In this document: positions 33,130-45,200 of the stretch, piece after piece | Layout of the letters: each line of letters opens with the position of its first letter | Position numbering within the stretch: the first letter of the stretch is position 1 | Source: Hermatobates lingyangjiaoensis | Taxonomy: Eukaryota > Arthropoda > Insecta > Hemiptera > Hermatobatidae | Assembly: GCA_026182355.1 (NCBI GenBank) | Contig: JAPFBL010000068.1 | Coordinates: forward strand, 434,001 to 498,000 | DNA: 64,000 nt | Direction of reading: 5' to 3' | Notes under the pieces: generated by a model | What the model was told of the DNA's origin: nothing | What the model saw: the letters and a program-made list of their open reading frames with translations, nothing else | Database searches by the model: none | Translations under genes and position numbers: made by a program

Positions 33130-35849
33130 ATCACTATGTGTCTTTTTTTTATTTTCATGACATTGTTTTATCAGTGAATTAAAAATATTTGTTCTTTATG
33201 TATTATGAAACTAAGGTTAGTTTTTTTTTAAATTTAAAATGATGCGCTTTAAATCTTTTCTGTTAATGACTAAAACACAATTCTGTTGAAAATTTTTCAA
33301 TACTTTTTGTATTTCTTAAATATTAATGAGTATCCAGTGTAAGGCAAGGATGTACATTTACAAACACTTCATGGGCATTTAAACCATGTACAGTTCTAAG
33401 GCCAGTGGGGTTGCACGAAATAATTTCATTGAACAGGAAATAATAAAGATGCACTACTGTACATCCTTATAATATTAACTATAGTTATAATAACCACCGC
33501 CATCAACATTTACGACTGTCCAACGCTTCAGCGTTACGTTAAGTCTGGGGTGCTTTGTTCCCAGGATGCTGGTGTAGGGAGGGACTGAAATTTCTCAACG
33601 TTTTTACTTTACTGTAAGTGAAGTATAGTGATCGTGAAAAATTCATGCATTTCGTCATTACCACAGAGGTTAGTATTATTAATATTAAAATTATAGTAAT
33701 CCGTCTTACCTCGTACCCTGCTGCTGAAGCTCTCGGACCGGTTTCGGGCGTCACCCATCTTCAACAAGAACTTGATCTTAGGATGTTTTTCAGAGAAAAT
33801 AAGAGTATTTTCCTTTTTTTAAATTTAAAAATTTGGTTTAAATATTCAATATAGAAGGAGGTGAAGTAAACGATGTAAGAAATCCACTGGCTACTTGAAC
33901 AAAAGCCATGTTCTCTTGCAGAAGTTTTTTACTTTGGCTTTTCAAAACTGTTATTACTGCTGTAGTTATACTAAGGAGATTATTTGCATCAGTAGTGTGA
34001 TATACAAGCTTATATATTGATAGGTCGATCAGTCACTATATGTACTACCTCAGAAATGAAAGACTAATAAACATCTCCCATTTAAATGTTTATATTATGC
34101 TTAAATGAGACATTCTATATTATATACCCAAGAAGATTGATATTAAATTTACTTATAGTAAAGTTGAGTGTAGGCCACTCCAGATTTTTTTTAGACTTGT
34201 AGGAAAATATAGCCTATCATGATTTTTATTATTATTTTCATTTTTTCTGAAGCTTCATTTATTTCTATATTAAAGTTAATTTCTTCTTCTGTAAAGAGTT
34301 CTAGTTGTATATTACGTAATCTAATCATTGACATATTAAAACCAGTTTTCACTGTTGATTGAATAATATGAATGGGCATGCCCAGAGTGGATGGGAATGA
34401 AGCTCAAAAATAAATTATTATTATTATTATTAATAATATATGTATACAAATTAATTTTTTTAGAGCTTTGTTTGATATTATTTCATTATTTAATTTGAAA
34501 TATAATTTCATCAAAAGCAAGCATTTCATCATAAAGTAATCTCTTTCTTTGGAAATAAATTAATTTATTTAATGCAAAATCCGCTAAAGTGAAACGAATA
34601 ATTAAAATGAGGAAAAACCAATTCATATTGTCAGACGGGGAATTCTTAAGAAGACAGGGAAGTAAAGTTTAAAAAATTCCTTGGCATACTGCGTGTCCTG
34701 CAAAGGCTTTTCTCAAGGAAACGACTGTTTTCAAAAGTAGGAAGCCTTTAATTCTAAGCCTTTTCACCTTATCAAGTCATTTAATAATCCTTAAAGATTT
34801 AGTTTATTTCAGGAGGCTTTTAAAATGTTTTAGTGTTGTTTTCCTTCCTTTCTTTTGAAGGTTGTTTAATGTGATGAAGACCAGTGCCTCAGATTGCAGG
34901 CCATTTTTCAAAATTAAAGAAAATAATTCTTATCCAATGCCCGCGTATAGAAAGTTTAGGTCTTTTTGACTACGCCAGAGACGACGTACTCGTATGACTC
35001 ACTCATGATACCGGCACTCGTTAACACCAACGAGCTACATTACTGAGAGCTCTAACATTCATACACCCTTCAAGTATTAAGCACTAAACTTGGCTAAAGC
35101 CACTGGTCGAATCGTCGATCCTTTTCGTAAAATAACGTAAATAAATAAAATTATATTACCTCAAATTTTGGTAATTATATTATTAAAAAACACACCATCT
35201 CACCTTACTTAAGTAGTAGTAGTAGTATTGAAAGCAAATTGATCCTTATTTCCCGCTGCCACATTTTTACACTTCTATTTAAAAGGTTTTTCTTACAGGC
35301 TGTTATTTTATTTCTTCTAAAAAATTGACATAATTTTTTATTTTGTTAATTGACCATTTATTTCTTAATTAATATAATTTTCTTTCTTGTTTATCTTAAG
35401 CTTTGTTTCTTTTCTTTTTTTTTTTTAAATAAATTTTGACTTAACTTACTTTTAGAAATTTAATTTACTTTTAGAAAGATTTCAAAATGTCTGCTGGTGG
35501 ATAAGTGTAATCAATTTTATGAATATTCCACAAGTCTCACTGTTTGACAAATATTAGACTTCATACTATGTAGTTTACAAATGTGCTCTGTATTGTTTTG
35601 GGACAAAGTTGCATTACGAAAAATGTATTCTTCTATACTTAATATTAAAAGAAGAACTATTTTTTTTTCTTCATTTTCAGTTATTCTAGACATTTTTATT
35701 TAAATTTTACTAAAATCTCAGAATACAACAATTACTACTATTATTATAAATATACTTCTGTTTTTTAGAATAATAATCGATAACAAATTTTCAGTGAAAT
35801 AGTTAAAAGTTTAAGATTTTGTTGTCACCATTGTAAGTATTATAGCCCT
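33130..35849. other. Non-coding interval with a solo hammerhead-like motif at 33737
   Basis: At 33764-33737 (minus) a TTGAAGA, 12-base self-complementary spacer, GAAACCGGTC motif occurs. The GC-richer block at 34930-35110 has A- and B-box-like words on the minus strand (35037-35027, 35012-35002), but they are too closely spaced for a confident SINE call. (ATT)n is at 34411-34430 and an AGT run at 35213-35227. No genes. Confidence 0.45.
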
Positions 35850-36040
35850 TTACCGTGCCCTGGTTTCGTCCTTAATATTCCATCTATCCAGAGGAACTTC
35901 ACCCTACCATTCCTCTTGGTCTGCTTCGGTCTTTTATTTTGAAAAACCTCTCAGCATCCGTTGAGTAACAGTTTCATCATCCATCCTGGCCACATGTTCT
36001 GTTTTCCCTCTTCGAGAGATCTCTTCTATTCATCTATATC
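35850..36040 (-). pseudogene. Decayed non-LTR retrotransposon tail
   Basis: On the minus strand the frame reads RRGKTEHVARMDDETVTQR followed by MLRG, then, after frame breaks, a piece like RSRPRG. The sequence GHVARMDD-x-R-x3-VLEW, followed by RGRPR-x-RW, is a very common signature at the C-terminus of arthropod RTE/Jockey-type reverse transcriptases. Several stops show it is dead. Confidence 0.45.
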
Positions 36041-36589
36041 AACCGCAATAGCCAGAAGTTATCTAAGCTTACAAAAAGCCTTACCACCAAGCTGAGTACT
36101 TGACCAGCACTATTTTAAATGACAAGCATGAGAAATCATTTGCTTGCTTTAAATGTTTATTACTTACATAATCTTTCACATGTACTATACAGTCAGATCT
36201 TTTATGGTAATACTATTTTAAGATATTAGTTACAATTCGACTATTCTCTCTACTCGGCTTCTCTCATTGATCCATTTGATAAATCGTTAACTTTTTTCAT
36301 TTCATTAGTTACGGTTTCTTATCCGTTTTTATGATGAATGAATTTATTTACTAAGACATAATGCTAATGTTACCAGCATTATTTTAATCAAAGTTATTCA
36401 ATCGAAACATACATTTCTAGTTTACATCAATCATTCTAAACAAACATAGCAATTATAATCAGCCATAACTAATGCTAACAGAAAAGGAATCAATTAGTTC
36501 AGCTTAGTTTATTAAATATGCTGATTATTTAATAACGTACACATGACTAGTAACAGTTTAATAATACACATGGCTAGTAACTCAGAGGT

Positions 36590-36912
36590 TTGGAGACCAG
36601 ATTAGCCCAGTGGCAACGTACGTACGTTTGGATTGGGAGGTCAGGGGTTCAATACCCGTTCTGGCCCTCGATTTATTCATGCGGGAGGTGAATAAATCTA
36701 TGCTCGTCGTCCCTTGAGACTGTACTTGTTAAGAGGTCCCAAGCCTGTACAGATACTCCTTAAAGATTCCAACTCTAAAAACACTCGAGTTAGGCAAAAT
36801 TTAGGACTTCCAATGCGGAATTAATCTTCATAGTGTAGTATCACAAAGGGCTAATATTCGGCCAACTTGTGTTCTCTTGGAGGACTGACACTGCAACCTA
36901 ACCTAACATAAC
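36590..36912 (+). repeat. tRNA-derived SINE, plus orientation
   Basis: A-box TTAGCCCAGTGG (36602-36613) and B-box GGTTCAATACC (36646-36656) lie at tRNA-like spacing; the B-box sits in a perfect T-arm GGGGTTCAATACCC. Further on, GAGTTAGGC and GGACTTCCAATGCGGAAT are shared with the copies at 44.9 and 32.9 kb. The 3' end carries a short CCTAACCTAAC repeat rather than a poly(A). Confidence 0.8.
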
Positions 36913-37164
36913 ACAGAGGTTGGTTGAATCACAGTAGTAGATGAAACAGTCATACCTCTTACAAGGGTAGACGTTGTTCTAGCAGTTTCGTACGTTTTCT
37001 AAAGTGAATTATTATTCGTAATAATTATTTACTGTTTCTAAACTAAAGGATAAATTTTAGTGTGGAAAGTGCAGATTTTTTTCTAATAAATAATAAATCA
37101 ATTTATACAGTCAATAATTTATATATATGTTTATATAGCTTATATATACTTATAAATAACTAGC

Positions 37165-37290
37165 CGTTGCGTCTACAACGTGCTTGGTCTCCCTTTCTCT
37201 TTTCTCCTGAAGACGGATTGCCCGAAAATTTGAGTTTTTAAGCGTGTTTCTTTACTTTGTGTGCTACCTATCCTCAATTTTGAACTGTTA
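37165..37290 (+). repeat. TA-tailed repeat with CTGAAGA-N10-GAAA core
   Basis: CTGAAGA at 37207-37213 and GAAA at 37224-37227 are ten bases apart. The flanks GTGCTTGGTCTCCCTTTCTC and GTGTTTCTTTACT are shared with the repeat at 60587-60747. Confidence 0.7.
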
Positions 37291-38149
37291 TATATACTTA
37301 TGTATGTTTATATTGGCACTAACTTCTAGTGACGAGTAGATGGGTTGTTTGGATGAACTAGATAATATAAAAAATATTACTAACATTATGTCATAGTCAC
37401 CAAGTATTTTAAAAAGTATAATCAAAACATGACCATTTTTTCAAAATCGAACTTAATTTTGGTCAGACATTTTAAACGAAGTAGGAAAATAGGTATTTAT
37501 TTAAATTTGATGTAAAATAATGTAATTTAAACGTAAATGAACTCATAAAGTCACTTTTTCTGACTAAATAAATTGACTTTAGTTTTCCAACCTTTATACC
37601 TATAAAGGTTGCTCTCTTCTTGTTTACTGTTATTTTATATGTTTCTTTAAAGTTGGTTAACATGTTATGGACCAGTGGGTAATAGTTTCAAGTTACCAGT
37701 GGTAACCCAGTTAGAATTGATAAGCTGTGTCTATGCATTCATTGAACCTTAAGTTGTATCCATGTACTCATTGAACTTTTAAAGCTTTAGATCTCAGTTT
37801 GCTCAGCCATATAGGGTTATTCCTCCATTTTTTGAACCCTTCAATTTTTAACTGTGCATTTGTTTAAAATCAAGAAACACAAATATAATTCTTTTTTTGA
37901 AAACGTAGTTGTATATAATAGACGTTTTTTTAAAAGAATCATTCACAAAATCCGCGAGTTTAACAAACTGGACATTTTCTTATGCTTTTCTAATTTTTTG
38001 TTTTATTTTATATGTTATCCAATTAATAAGCAACGTAAAGAGGTAAGAGTAGGTGACATTAAAAAGTCTAACGTTTGAGGAAAGACCTTAATTTTTTTGT
38101 ATATTAGTACTAAGCGAAGTATAAGTATTGTCATAAATACTCGGTAACT
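37291..38149. other. Non-coding interval
   Basis: AT-rich, with short unconvincing open frames on both strands (37472-37663 minus, 37854-38078 plus). Nothing recognised. Confidence 0.4.
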
Positions 38150-38480
38150 CACAATAAATTGTCGTTTGCTCTGGATGATGGACAAAATCTAAAAGCAGTC
38201 AAAGGGAGAAGGAATTACATTGTTCTAATTTGTTCCAATTGGATTTATAATTCCTTAATCGTAATTGTAAAAATACGTCTTCTGGTCGACAAAGAATTGA
38301 CCAATAGGATGTTTAATAAATTTAGAGTGAAATGTTGATGTTGACTGGAAAGTTGCTTGACGCAGTATTTATTAATAAAAGCAGCCCGGGTGAAGTGGAG
38401 AAGGGGCGGGCGAGGTCCATAACTGCTAGCATTATTGCTCCAGAAGGTATTTATTATAGTTAGAGGAGCACTATACGAAA
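38150..38480. promoter_or_regulatory. Candidate conserved non-coding element
   Basis: A repeat-free-looking block holding GATTTATAATTCC, GACCAATAGG (CCAAT-type), GTATTTATTAATAAAAGC and a short GC-rich core near 38390-38420. There is no coding potential or splice context. Its composition differs from the surrounding AT-rich DNA, as expected of a constrained element, but this is only a guess from composition. Confidence 0.2.
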
Positions 38481-41400
38481 GCCAATAAGTTGTCCTAATC
38501 GATCCTATAAACAGAAATACCCAGCTTTCCTTTTATCGCGCTCTCTCTTTCTATCATAAAACACACTCGACTGGACACCACCTCTGTCCTTCCTTATCAA
38601 CTTTTCACTCACTCCTTCCCATTCACTCACCTTGTATTATCTCTCTCAACACTCTATCAACCTTTGTCTTATCAAAATACCCTCCTTTCATCAACCTCTA
38701 TACGAGCTTTACTTCAAGTAAAGAAAAAAAAATTCTATTATCTCATGGTTTGACCATTCTCTTTTTGATGCTATGAAACAAAAGTTTCGTTTAAAAAACA
38801 GTGCATTAATTTTGTTTTATTACAGTGGTGCCTTGTTTCATTAATTAATTATGCTATGAATCGTTTCTGTCTTGGTTCCGGAGTATTTTCGTTTCTGATC
38901 CAGACCCCTTAAACAAATTATTTTAAGACAATTTTACAGGGGAGGTAAGAAGCCTGGTTGGTGAAGATTTAGGTAAGAAAAAGATCCAACAAGATTCTTG
39001 CATTGCAATGAAGCAAAAAAAAAAAAAAAAAGAAGCAACTCCGGAAGGAAAGTTACTTGACACTGATTCTTTCAAAACGATACTAAGCTTCCCTGTTCCA
39101 GTCACGTCTTCAGTTGTCCTGACTTCAGGTCAGTCTTTTATTAATCTTATTTATGTTTGAGTTATGCACACGATATAATATTACTATTGAAGTGCAGAGT
39201 AAGCAAAGACTGAAATCTTTATCCTCAGTAATTTTTTTGGACCTCAAACAGTTTAATCAGACTTTGATCATTTCTTAAAAATAAAATTGATTTAGTTTAC
39301 CACTGCCTTCAGAAACAATGTTAAGTCGTCGACAAAGTTGCCAGGGAATATCAGTTTAAAAAAAAAATCATATTGTGGGCCAAGTACGAAAAAAATTACA
39401 CAACAAACAATCTAAATGTGTTGAAACAATAGTGACAACAAATTGTAAATTTTCCTTTTTATTAATGCCTTCATCTTTAATACTAAACAAGCAAAAAGTG
39501 TTTTATTTTTATTACGATCAAATGGTAATTAATATCGTTTTGAAACAATCAAATTCTAGTACCACAGAGGTATTACATATACGATTAATATATAAATAAA
39601 ATACATTCCTTCGCTTCATTATTTCTTTTTTCTTAATCCATGAACACAATTTACGAACTTTCGATCTAGAATTGTACTTCTTCAGGGATATAATTAATAA
39701 TTTTTTTTAAATTACGTGAAGTAACTAAGTTGCACTGATTTTGGTTTCAAAACAATTTTTGATATCTTTTGGAAGATAATTTTGTGGTTGAAAGCTCGGA
39801 AAGTTGTGTTCATACAATAATAAAAAAGACTAATATGGTTGTTTAACTATGAAATTGATATTCATATATAAGTTATTCCTTTCTATATCAACGGTATCGT
39901 AGCGTGCGCAATTCCAAGGATCTTACTTAGGCTGCCTAAGGAAAGTTTATGTCGTTTGTTTTCGATGCTGACACCCAGTAACAATCGGGAAAGGCTAGGT
40001 CGACATGGTGATTCTATACACACAAAAAAAATTTAAATCTTTTAATAACATAATAGCATAAACACTGAATACATCACAAACATTTATTTTTAATTTTATA
40101 ATGTACTTCTTGAAAACAAATTTGTTATTCATTTGGTTTAACCATGTTTTCATAACATCATGCAAAACTACCTACGAACTAATTTGATCAATTTTCCTTC
40201 ATCCTGATGCTTTCGTTCTTTTGTTAGTTCTAATGCAATTTGCCACATTTTTTGACCCAGTAGAGTATTACTAATGCTTTATTAACTCCAAAATTAGATT
40301 ATATTTCCAAAAAGATTTCCAAAAATTAGATTATATCACCTTTTCTGATCCTGTTTAGTACATCTGAAGAAATATTGATATCAAATACATTTAAATTGGT
40401 GACAGTTTTGAAATGTTTTAAAACATAATAGCTTATTTAAATGCTTTAGAGCAACTAAGGAGAGAGTTTTCCTTCCCGAATGTCACACATTCTGGAGACT
40501 GGCTAACATGTTGTAAGCAGACTGACTGCATGCACTTCAGCATAATAGCCCTGCTACTGCTGAATAAACTATCGTGCTGCGAAATTGTGGTCAGTAAGAA
40601 ATGCCAGTTGCGCTTTGTTGGATTGGTCTTTTATGGTTATTGTATCTTACTGTTATAAGTCGCTGAATCATGGGAAAAGTTGTCAGCCTAAGGTGGATGT
40701 TCCGGGGAGACATTTATTTGCATCATATATAATTATACATCATATATAAATACATACATCATTTTTAAATTTATATCATATCTGGAAAGTTAAATGTTAT
40801 TTAGATTTAATAATCATTGTTTACAACTCTTGATTTTGATTAAATTAATAAAATTGACAAATTACAGATAGATAAAGATCGGTTTCTTCTATTTATTTAT
40901 TCTTTTTCTCTAATTCTCCTCATCATATTAAAAAAGATCGCTATTCAAGTGATTTGATCTCCCGTTAAGTCATGCCACTGTTTAACAAGGCTCTTATTAT
41001 CCAGATGTATATCTCGCTGCAGAGTCCTTGCTGTTTTCCTGTTTTGTAGAATGGTTTCAAGTTGATGGGGCTAAGTTGCTTTTTTACTTTGAACTTCAGA
41101 AAATACGCATTTTATTTATTTAATTGAATAAAATTAGATATGTAAATTCAGTGTTAATTGGTGAGGTACTGACTTCATCACAGTTTTGAGTGCAGGGGAC
41201 TCATTGACAAGGCTTGCTCGCAAAAGGGACTGCTTTAGTGCTGCAATTGAATGACGGTGGGGAATAAAAAGGTCGATCTGCTGCCTTCCATGTCAGAACA
41301 CGATTTGGTTACAGTGATTTATAAGAACTTTCAGACCAATAAGTAGTGGAGGAAATAAATTTACTATACCAGGAGTCTTCAAAAGAAATGTGGTCTCTTA

Positions 41401-42180
41401 GTAAAGTTTATTAACAAATGACAAAGATGGAATAAAGACGGGAAGAAAAAAGTTAGGAAGTAAACAAGAAACACGAATAGTATAAAGGAAGAGAAAAGGA
41501 ATAAATGAAAGTCTAAAACAATAAAAAAAGTTTTGAATTATTCCTTCCCTTTATTTTGCACTTTTAATTACTTATTTTATTTTGTTTTTCAATTTGTTTC
41601 GTAATTTATTTTCTCATTTTATGAATTGTATTTACCTCATTTCCATCCTCTATCATGTTTCCCTTTTGTACTTGGTGGTCAGACAATCGTTTAACTCTCA
41701 CGAATGTAGTGGTTAGTCTCTGTTTACCTTTTAAATCATATGCATCTCTTCTTGATGTAGATTTAAAGACTGAACTGAGTCTTTATAAGTATTTTCCTGT
41801 ATCGTATATGTGAAATCCAAAATAAAAAAAATAGATATTCAAACAATAATACTTCAATATATGGACTTACTTCCACTGGATTTGTATATTAACATATCTT
41901 TGCAATAAACTTTTTAAAATTGTAAACAGATTTTAAACACTCTTTTTATTGAACTAGTTTGGTTGTGAAACTGATATCTTATTATTTATTGGTTGCAATA
42001 AGTGGTTAAAATTAAATACATAATGTTACTTAAACAAAGTTTTTATTAAAAGTTTGCCTGAGGCTGAACTTACCCTGCGAGCTAGGTTGATTTTGTTTGA
42101 ATATTCATGGACTTGCTAGTTTGGTTTTGGCCGACATTATGTTGTTTATTATCATAGTTGTGATAGTGGAGTTGTACAAT
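38481..42180. other. Non-coding interval
   Basis: No supported gene in 3.7 kb. Poly(A)-type runs occur at 39016-39031 and elsewhere. Moderately GC-rich patches at 40440-40700 and 41160-41300 show no domain or repeat that I recognise. Confidence 0.4.
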
Positions 42181-42465
42181 GGCTTCGAGTGGAGAGCACT
42201 ACAATATGCTCGAGTACAATGGGCCTTATTCGAAGCAAGTGTGTGAAACTATATTAATCACTCCCCTTGCCTGTCAGCCCCTAACTTGTCCCACTCCCCT
42301 GGAATAAGTCCAGACAAAAGAAGCAAGTAAACAGTCAGTGGTTTTAACTGGGGGTGAGTTGGGAGGGGTGTCCCATGAAAGTTTAATCCAGGACGCAAGT
42401 GGAGCTGACGGCCTTGTCAGAACAGCCTCAAAACCCCTTGCAAACTTGAGAAATGTTTCACTCAC

Positions 42466-42528
42466 CGTAGCCTTCAGCTGACACACGCAGTGTCTTACTT
42501 TTCCCCAAACAACATCAATGCCCTCCAT
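42466..42528 (-). other. Possible isolated coding exon (63 bp)
   Basis: On the minus strand, GGGTTTTAG at 42529 onward resembles an acceptor, followed by an open 21-codon segment starting ATGGAGGGC and a consensus donor GTGAGT at 42465-42460. The block lies in GC-richer DNA (42180-42530). No family is recognised and no partner exons were found, so it could be chance or a non-coding RNA exon. Confidence 0.2.
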
Positions 42529-43074
42529 CTAAAACCCAATTTTATTATTAAGTCTTTTCTTCTATTTTTTTTCATCACTTTTAAACACACTTATTTCAGT
42601 TTTCTTTCTTTCTTAAATCTAGCTTTTATATCTACGATATAAATGGAGATTTAGTGTGACTGTCCAGTCCACCAAATCTATTAGTCATTGAACAATTAAA
42701 ATAATTGCTTGCTCAATTTACATAGTGACTTGCAGTCAGGAGAGGCAGTGAAATGATTATATTTAATCCGTTTAAACTCCACCGTTGAGATATTTTCCAG
42801 TTCACTTCACCAGTTTTAGATTGCTGTTATTCAAATTGCTGGATTTTACATTTACTGCTCAGATACTTAAAGAAAATGTGCGGCGAGGCTGCCGTCTACT
42901 GTGCCTTTCGATAGATTGCACTATGTGCTGGCATGCTCTGCATTGATACCGTATTTCTGTATATCGCTATTAAAATGTTAAAACACTTTTGTTATATTAA
43001 CTAAATTTCCAATGTACAGTGTTTTTTCGTTAGCAACAGTATTTGTTAGTACTTTCTTGTGCTGAACGATCATA

Positions 43075-43545
43075 AACCTGCTGCGAAGAGTCAGTAAGTG
43101 TGGTACGCAGTTCTCCTGCCTCATGGTATAGGGCGCCTATGACTTCGGATTACAATTTCCCATCAGCGTCTGTTCGCATTCAAAATTCAAAATCCATTTC
43201 CATTCAAATGATTGCAATGTTCCGTCAGTGTATGTTCCCAATGACGGTAAATAAGTCGCAAGGCCAAACTCTGTCTAGAGAAGGAATTGAAGTGAGTGAG
43301 ACCCAGTGTTTCTCATATGGTCAATTGCATGTTGCTTGCTCAAGAGCCAGAGGTACCAACCCTCTGTTCTTCCATGCTTCTGAAGGATAGACTGCTAATG
43401 TGGTGTATACAGAGGCACTTACTAACACTGTGCTAATAAATATATTTCTTCCTATTCTATAATCTTGCTAATAATATTTTGAAATACCACGTATCACTTC
43501 TGAATTTTTTTTTAAATACCCGTCAAAGACGGCCACGGTTGCTAG
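43075..43545 (+). mobile_element. Helitron 3' portion, second copy, with hairpin and CTAG end
   Basis: The segment ends with a perfect 5-bp stem CCGTC-AAA-GACGG (43520-43532), then CCACGGTTG and CTAG (43542-43545) followed by T. This matches the opposite-strand copy at 9838-9863 in arrangement and wording. Confidence 0.85.
43100..43462 (+). pseudogene. Helitron helicase C-terminus with an in-frame stop
   Basis: The frame has FRQCMFPMTVNKSQGQTL, the segment SETQCFSYGQLHVACSRARG and a FFHASEG end, equivalent to the motif V/VI end of Pif1-like Helitron helicases (AMTINKSQGQTL, FSHGQLYVALSR). A TAG at 43388-43390 interrupts, but the same frame continues as TANVVYTEALTNTVLINIF to a TAA at 43460-43462. 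NVVY-x-EAL is the usual protein end, so the TAG is a nonsense mutation in an otherwise readable tail. Upstream helicase and Rep parts are missing. Confidence 0.85.
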
Positions 43546-43549
43546 TAGA

Positions 43550-44919
43550 ATAGAAAGAAAGGCATAAGAAAAGATACCAGTTGCAAGATACGATAAGTTA
43601 ATAAGATTAGATAAGAGTTGAGAGATGTCTTGTTGTTGAGGCTTTCGTCGCTATTGTACCTGTTACAGCCTATTTATACTTCTTCTAATAATCTTATAAT
43701 TATGTATATATCTGTGGGACCCCAAGAGAATCGCTTGCCGACCCCAGAGTTGGGAAACCGTGTTCTACTGGTCATCTACCTGGTCTGCTATGTTAAGACC
43801 GAGAGACCTATATACCGCTAAAATTAAAACTGCCTGAAATATTTTGACAATTTTATTAGTTTATTGGACAACTAAATTCCTATTATTTTAGCCTTACAAT
43901 GTAGAGTTGCTCAAATTATATATTACTGTTAAAAACAAAGTCCCTACAGAAATTTATTTATAATTATATCAACTCTAAATTGTGTGATATACACGAAAAG
44001 TTGATACAAATTGAATTATTCTAGAGATTAATCTACTGTCAAGTTGAAATTTGATCGGGCTATAATTGAACATCTTGCAAAGGAAATGTAGGGCTGATAG
44101 AGAGGAGAGATTAAAGCAGGGTGTCACGTGTAATGCCTCCCTACATCCCTCTCTGCCTTGTTTTGCCCAAGCATTTTATATATAGAATACTCTATTAAAA
44201 ACCGGTTCGTTAGAGAATAATTAAATACCTGTCACAAAGTTTAATGTTTAAATAAATATCTCCCAGTCTTCATTGTTATTGAATTGTTCTTTAATTCATA
44301 ATTAATATGGAAAACGGATTATCAATGAATAAATGCAATTTATTTTATCATGTCTACTATATAATTTAAATCTAAATAAAATCTTCTCCTGATGACGATA
44401 AACATTCAAATACAGAATACTGAGTTTTTTTAGTTCCGTTTACTTTCGATATTATTTGGTTTATATGTTAAGCCATCCATATTATTTGGTTAATATGTTA
44501 AGACAGGAGGAGGGAACCTTTATTTGAGTAAAGGCCATTTTAGCACTTTCCACTTCCCCAAAAGGCCACCACAAATGGATCAGCAGATTTTTATATAATA
44601 GTTATATAGGAACATCCTTGAATCTATCATTATATTACTCGATCAGTGCTTCTAAAACTGTTCTTTCAAAATATTCAGCAGTGTCCTTATTGCTTTCTTT
44701 TAAAATGAAATCTGGGAACCACAAAACGTAAAAATCTGAAAATTGATTTTTTTTTTCAAGATAATTATAGGCATTTTGTCTAAAAGAAAAGCGGATTAAG
44801 AGAATTTTAAAATCTAAAAATTTGGAAAATAATTTCTTTTTAATAGCTACAGGTACTTGTGTGTCAGTATATGAGAAACTAATTTCCATGATTACTATTT
44901 TACTTACCGTATGGTATAA
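43550..44919. other. Non-coding interval
   Basis: AT-rich with no recognised gene. A GC-richer patch lies at 44090-44170. A short tandem duplication ATATTATTTGGTT...TATGTTAAG occurs twice at 44449-44500. Confidence 0.4.
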
Positions 44920-45200
44920 AGGCCACGGTAGCCCAGTGACTTTCGCCCTCTTCTCTGGACTGGTACATCTATTGGATTCTTACTCAAGCATTTGATTTTT
45001 TTATGTTTAAGGTGAAGAAAACTGAGTACGTTCAGTCGTCGGTTCCGGCCCTGTACGATATCAGTAACTCGTTAAAGATCGCTAGTCTACATACACGTGA
45101 GTTAGGCTACATTAAGAACCCCATTGTGGAATCATTAGAAACTTTCAAAATGCAAGAGTAGAGAGTATGAGAGATGCAAACTCTCAGTCTCACCCTCGTA
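44920..45200 (+). repeat. tRNA-derived SINE, diverged copy
   Basis: A-box-like TAGCCCAGTGA at 44929-44939 and the 3' segment GAGTTAGGCTACATTAAGAA, followed by CCATTGTGGAATC, correspond in order to the SINE at 36590-36912. The B-box is decayed. Confidence 0.6.

Noticed and set aside
34930..35110. Additional SINE on the minus strand
   Set aside because: A- and B-box-like words are too close together and no shared SINE body was recognised.
36602..36656. Possible functional tRNA gene (A- and B-boxes, good T-arm)
   Set aside because: No acceptor stem closes around it, and the sequence continues into a SINE body shared with other loci.
42274..42528. 84-codon minus-strand frame as an intact small gene
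   Set aside because: No recognisable family; a consensus donor after codon 21 argues that the rest of the frame is incidental.
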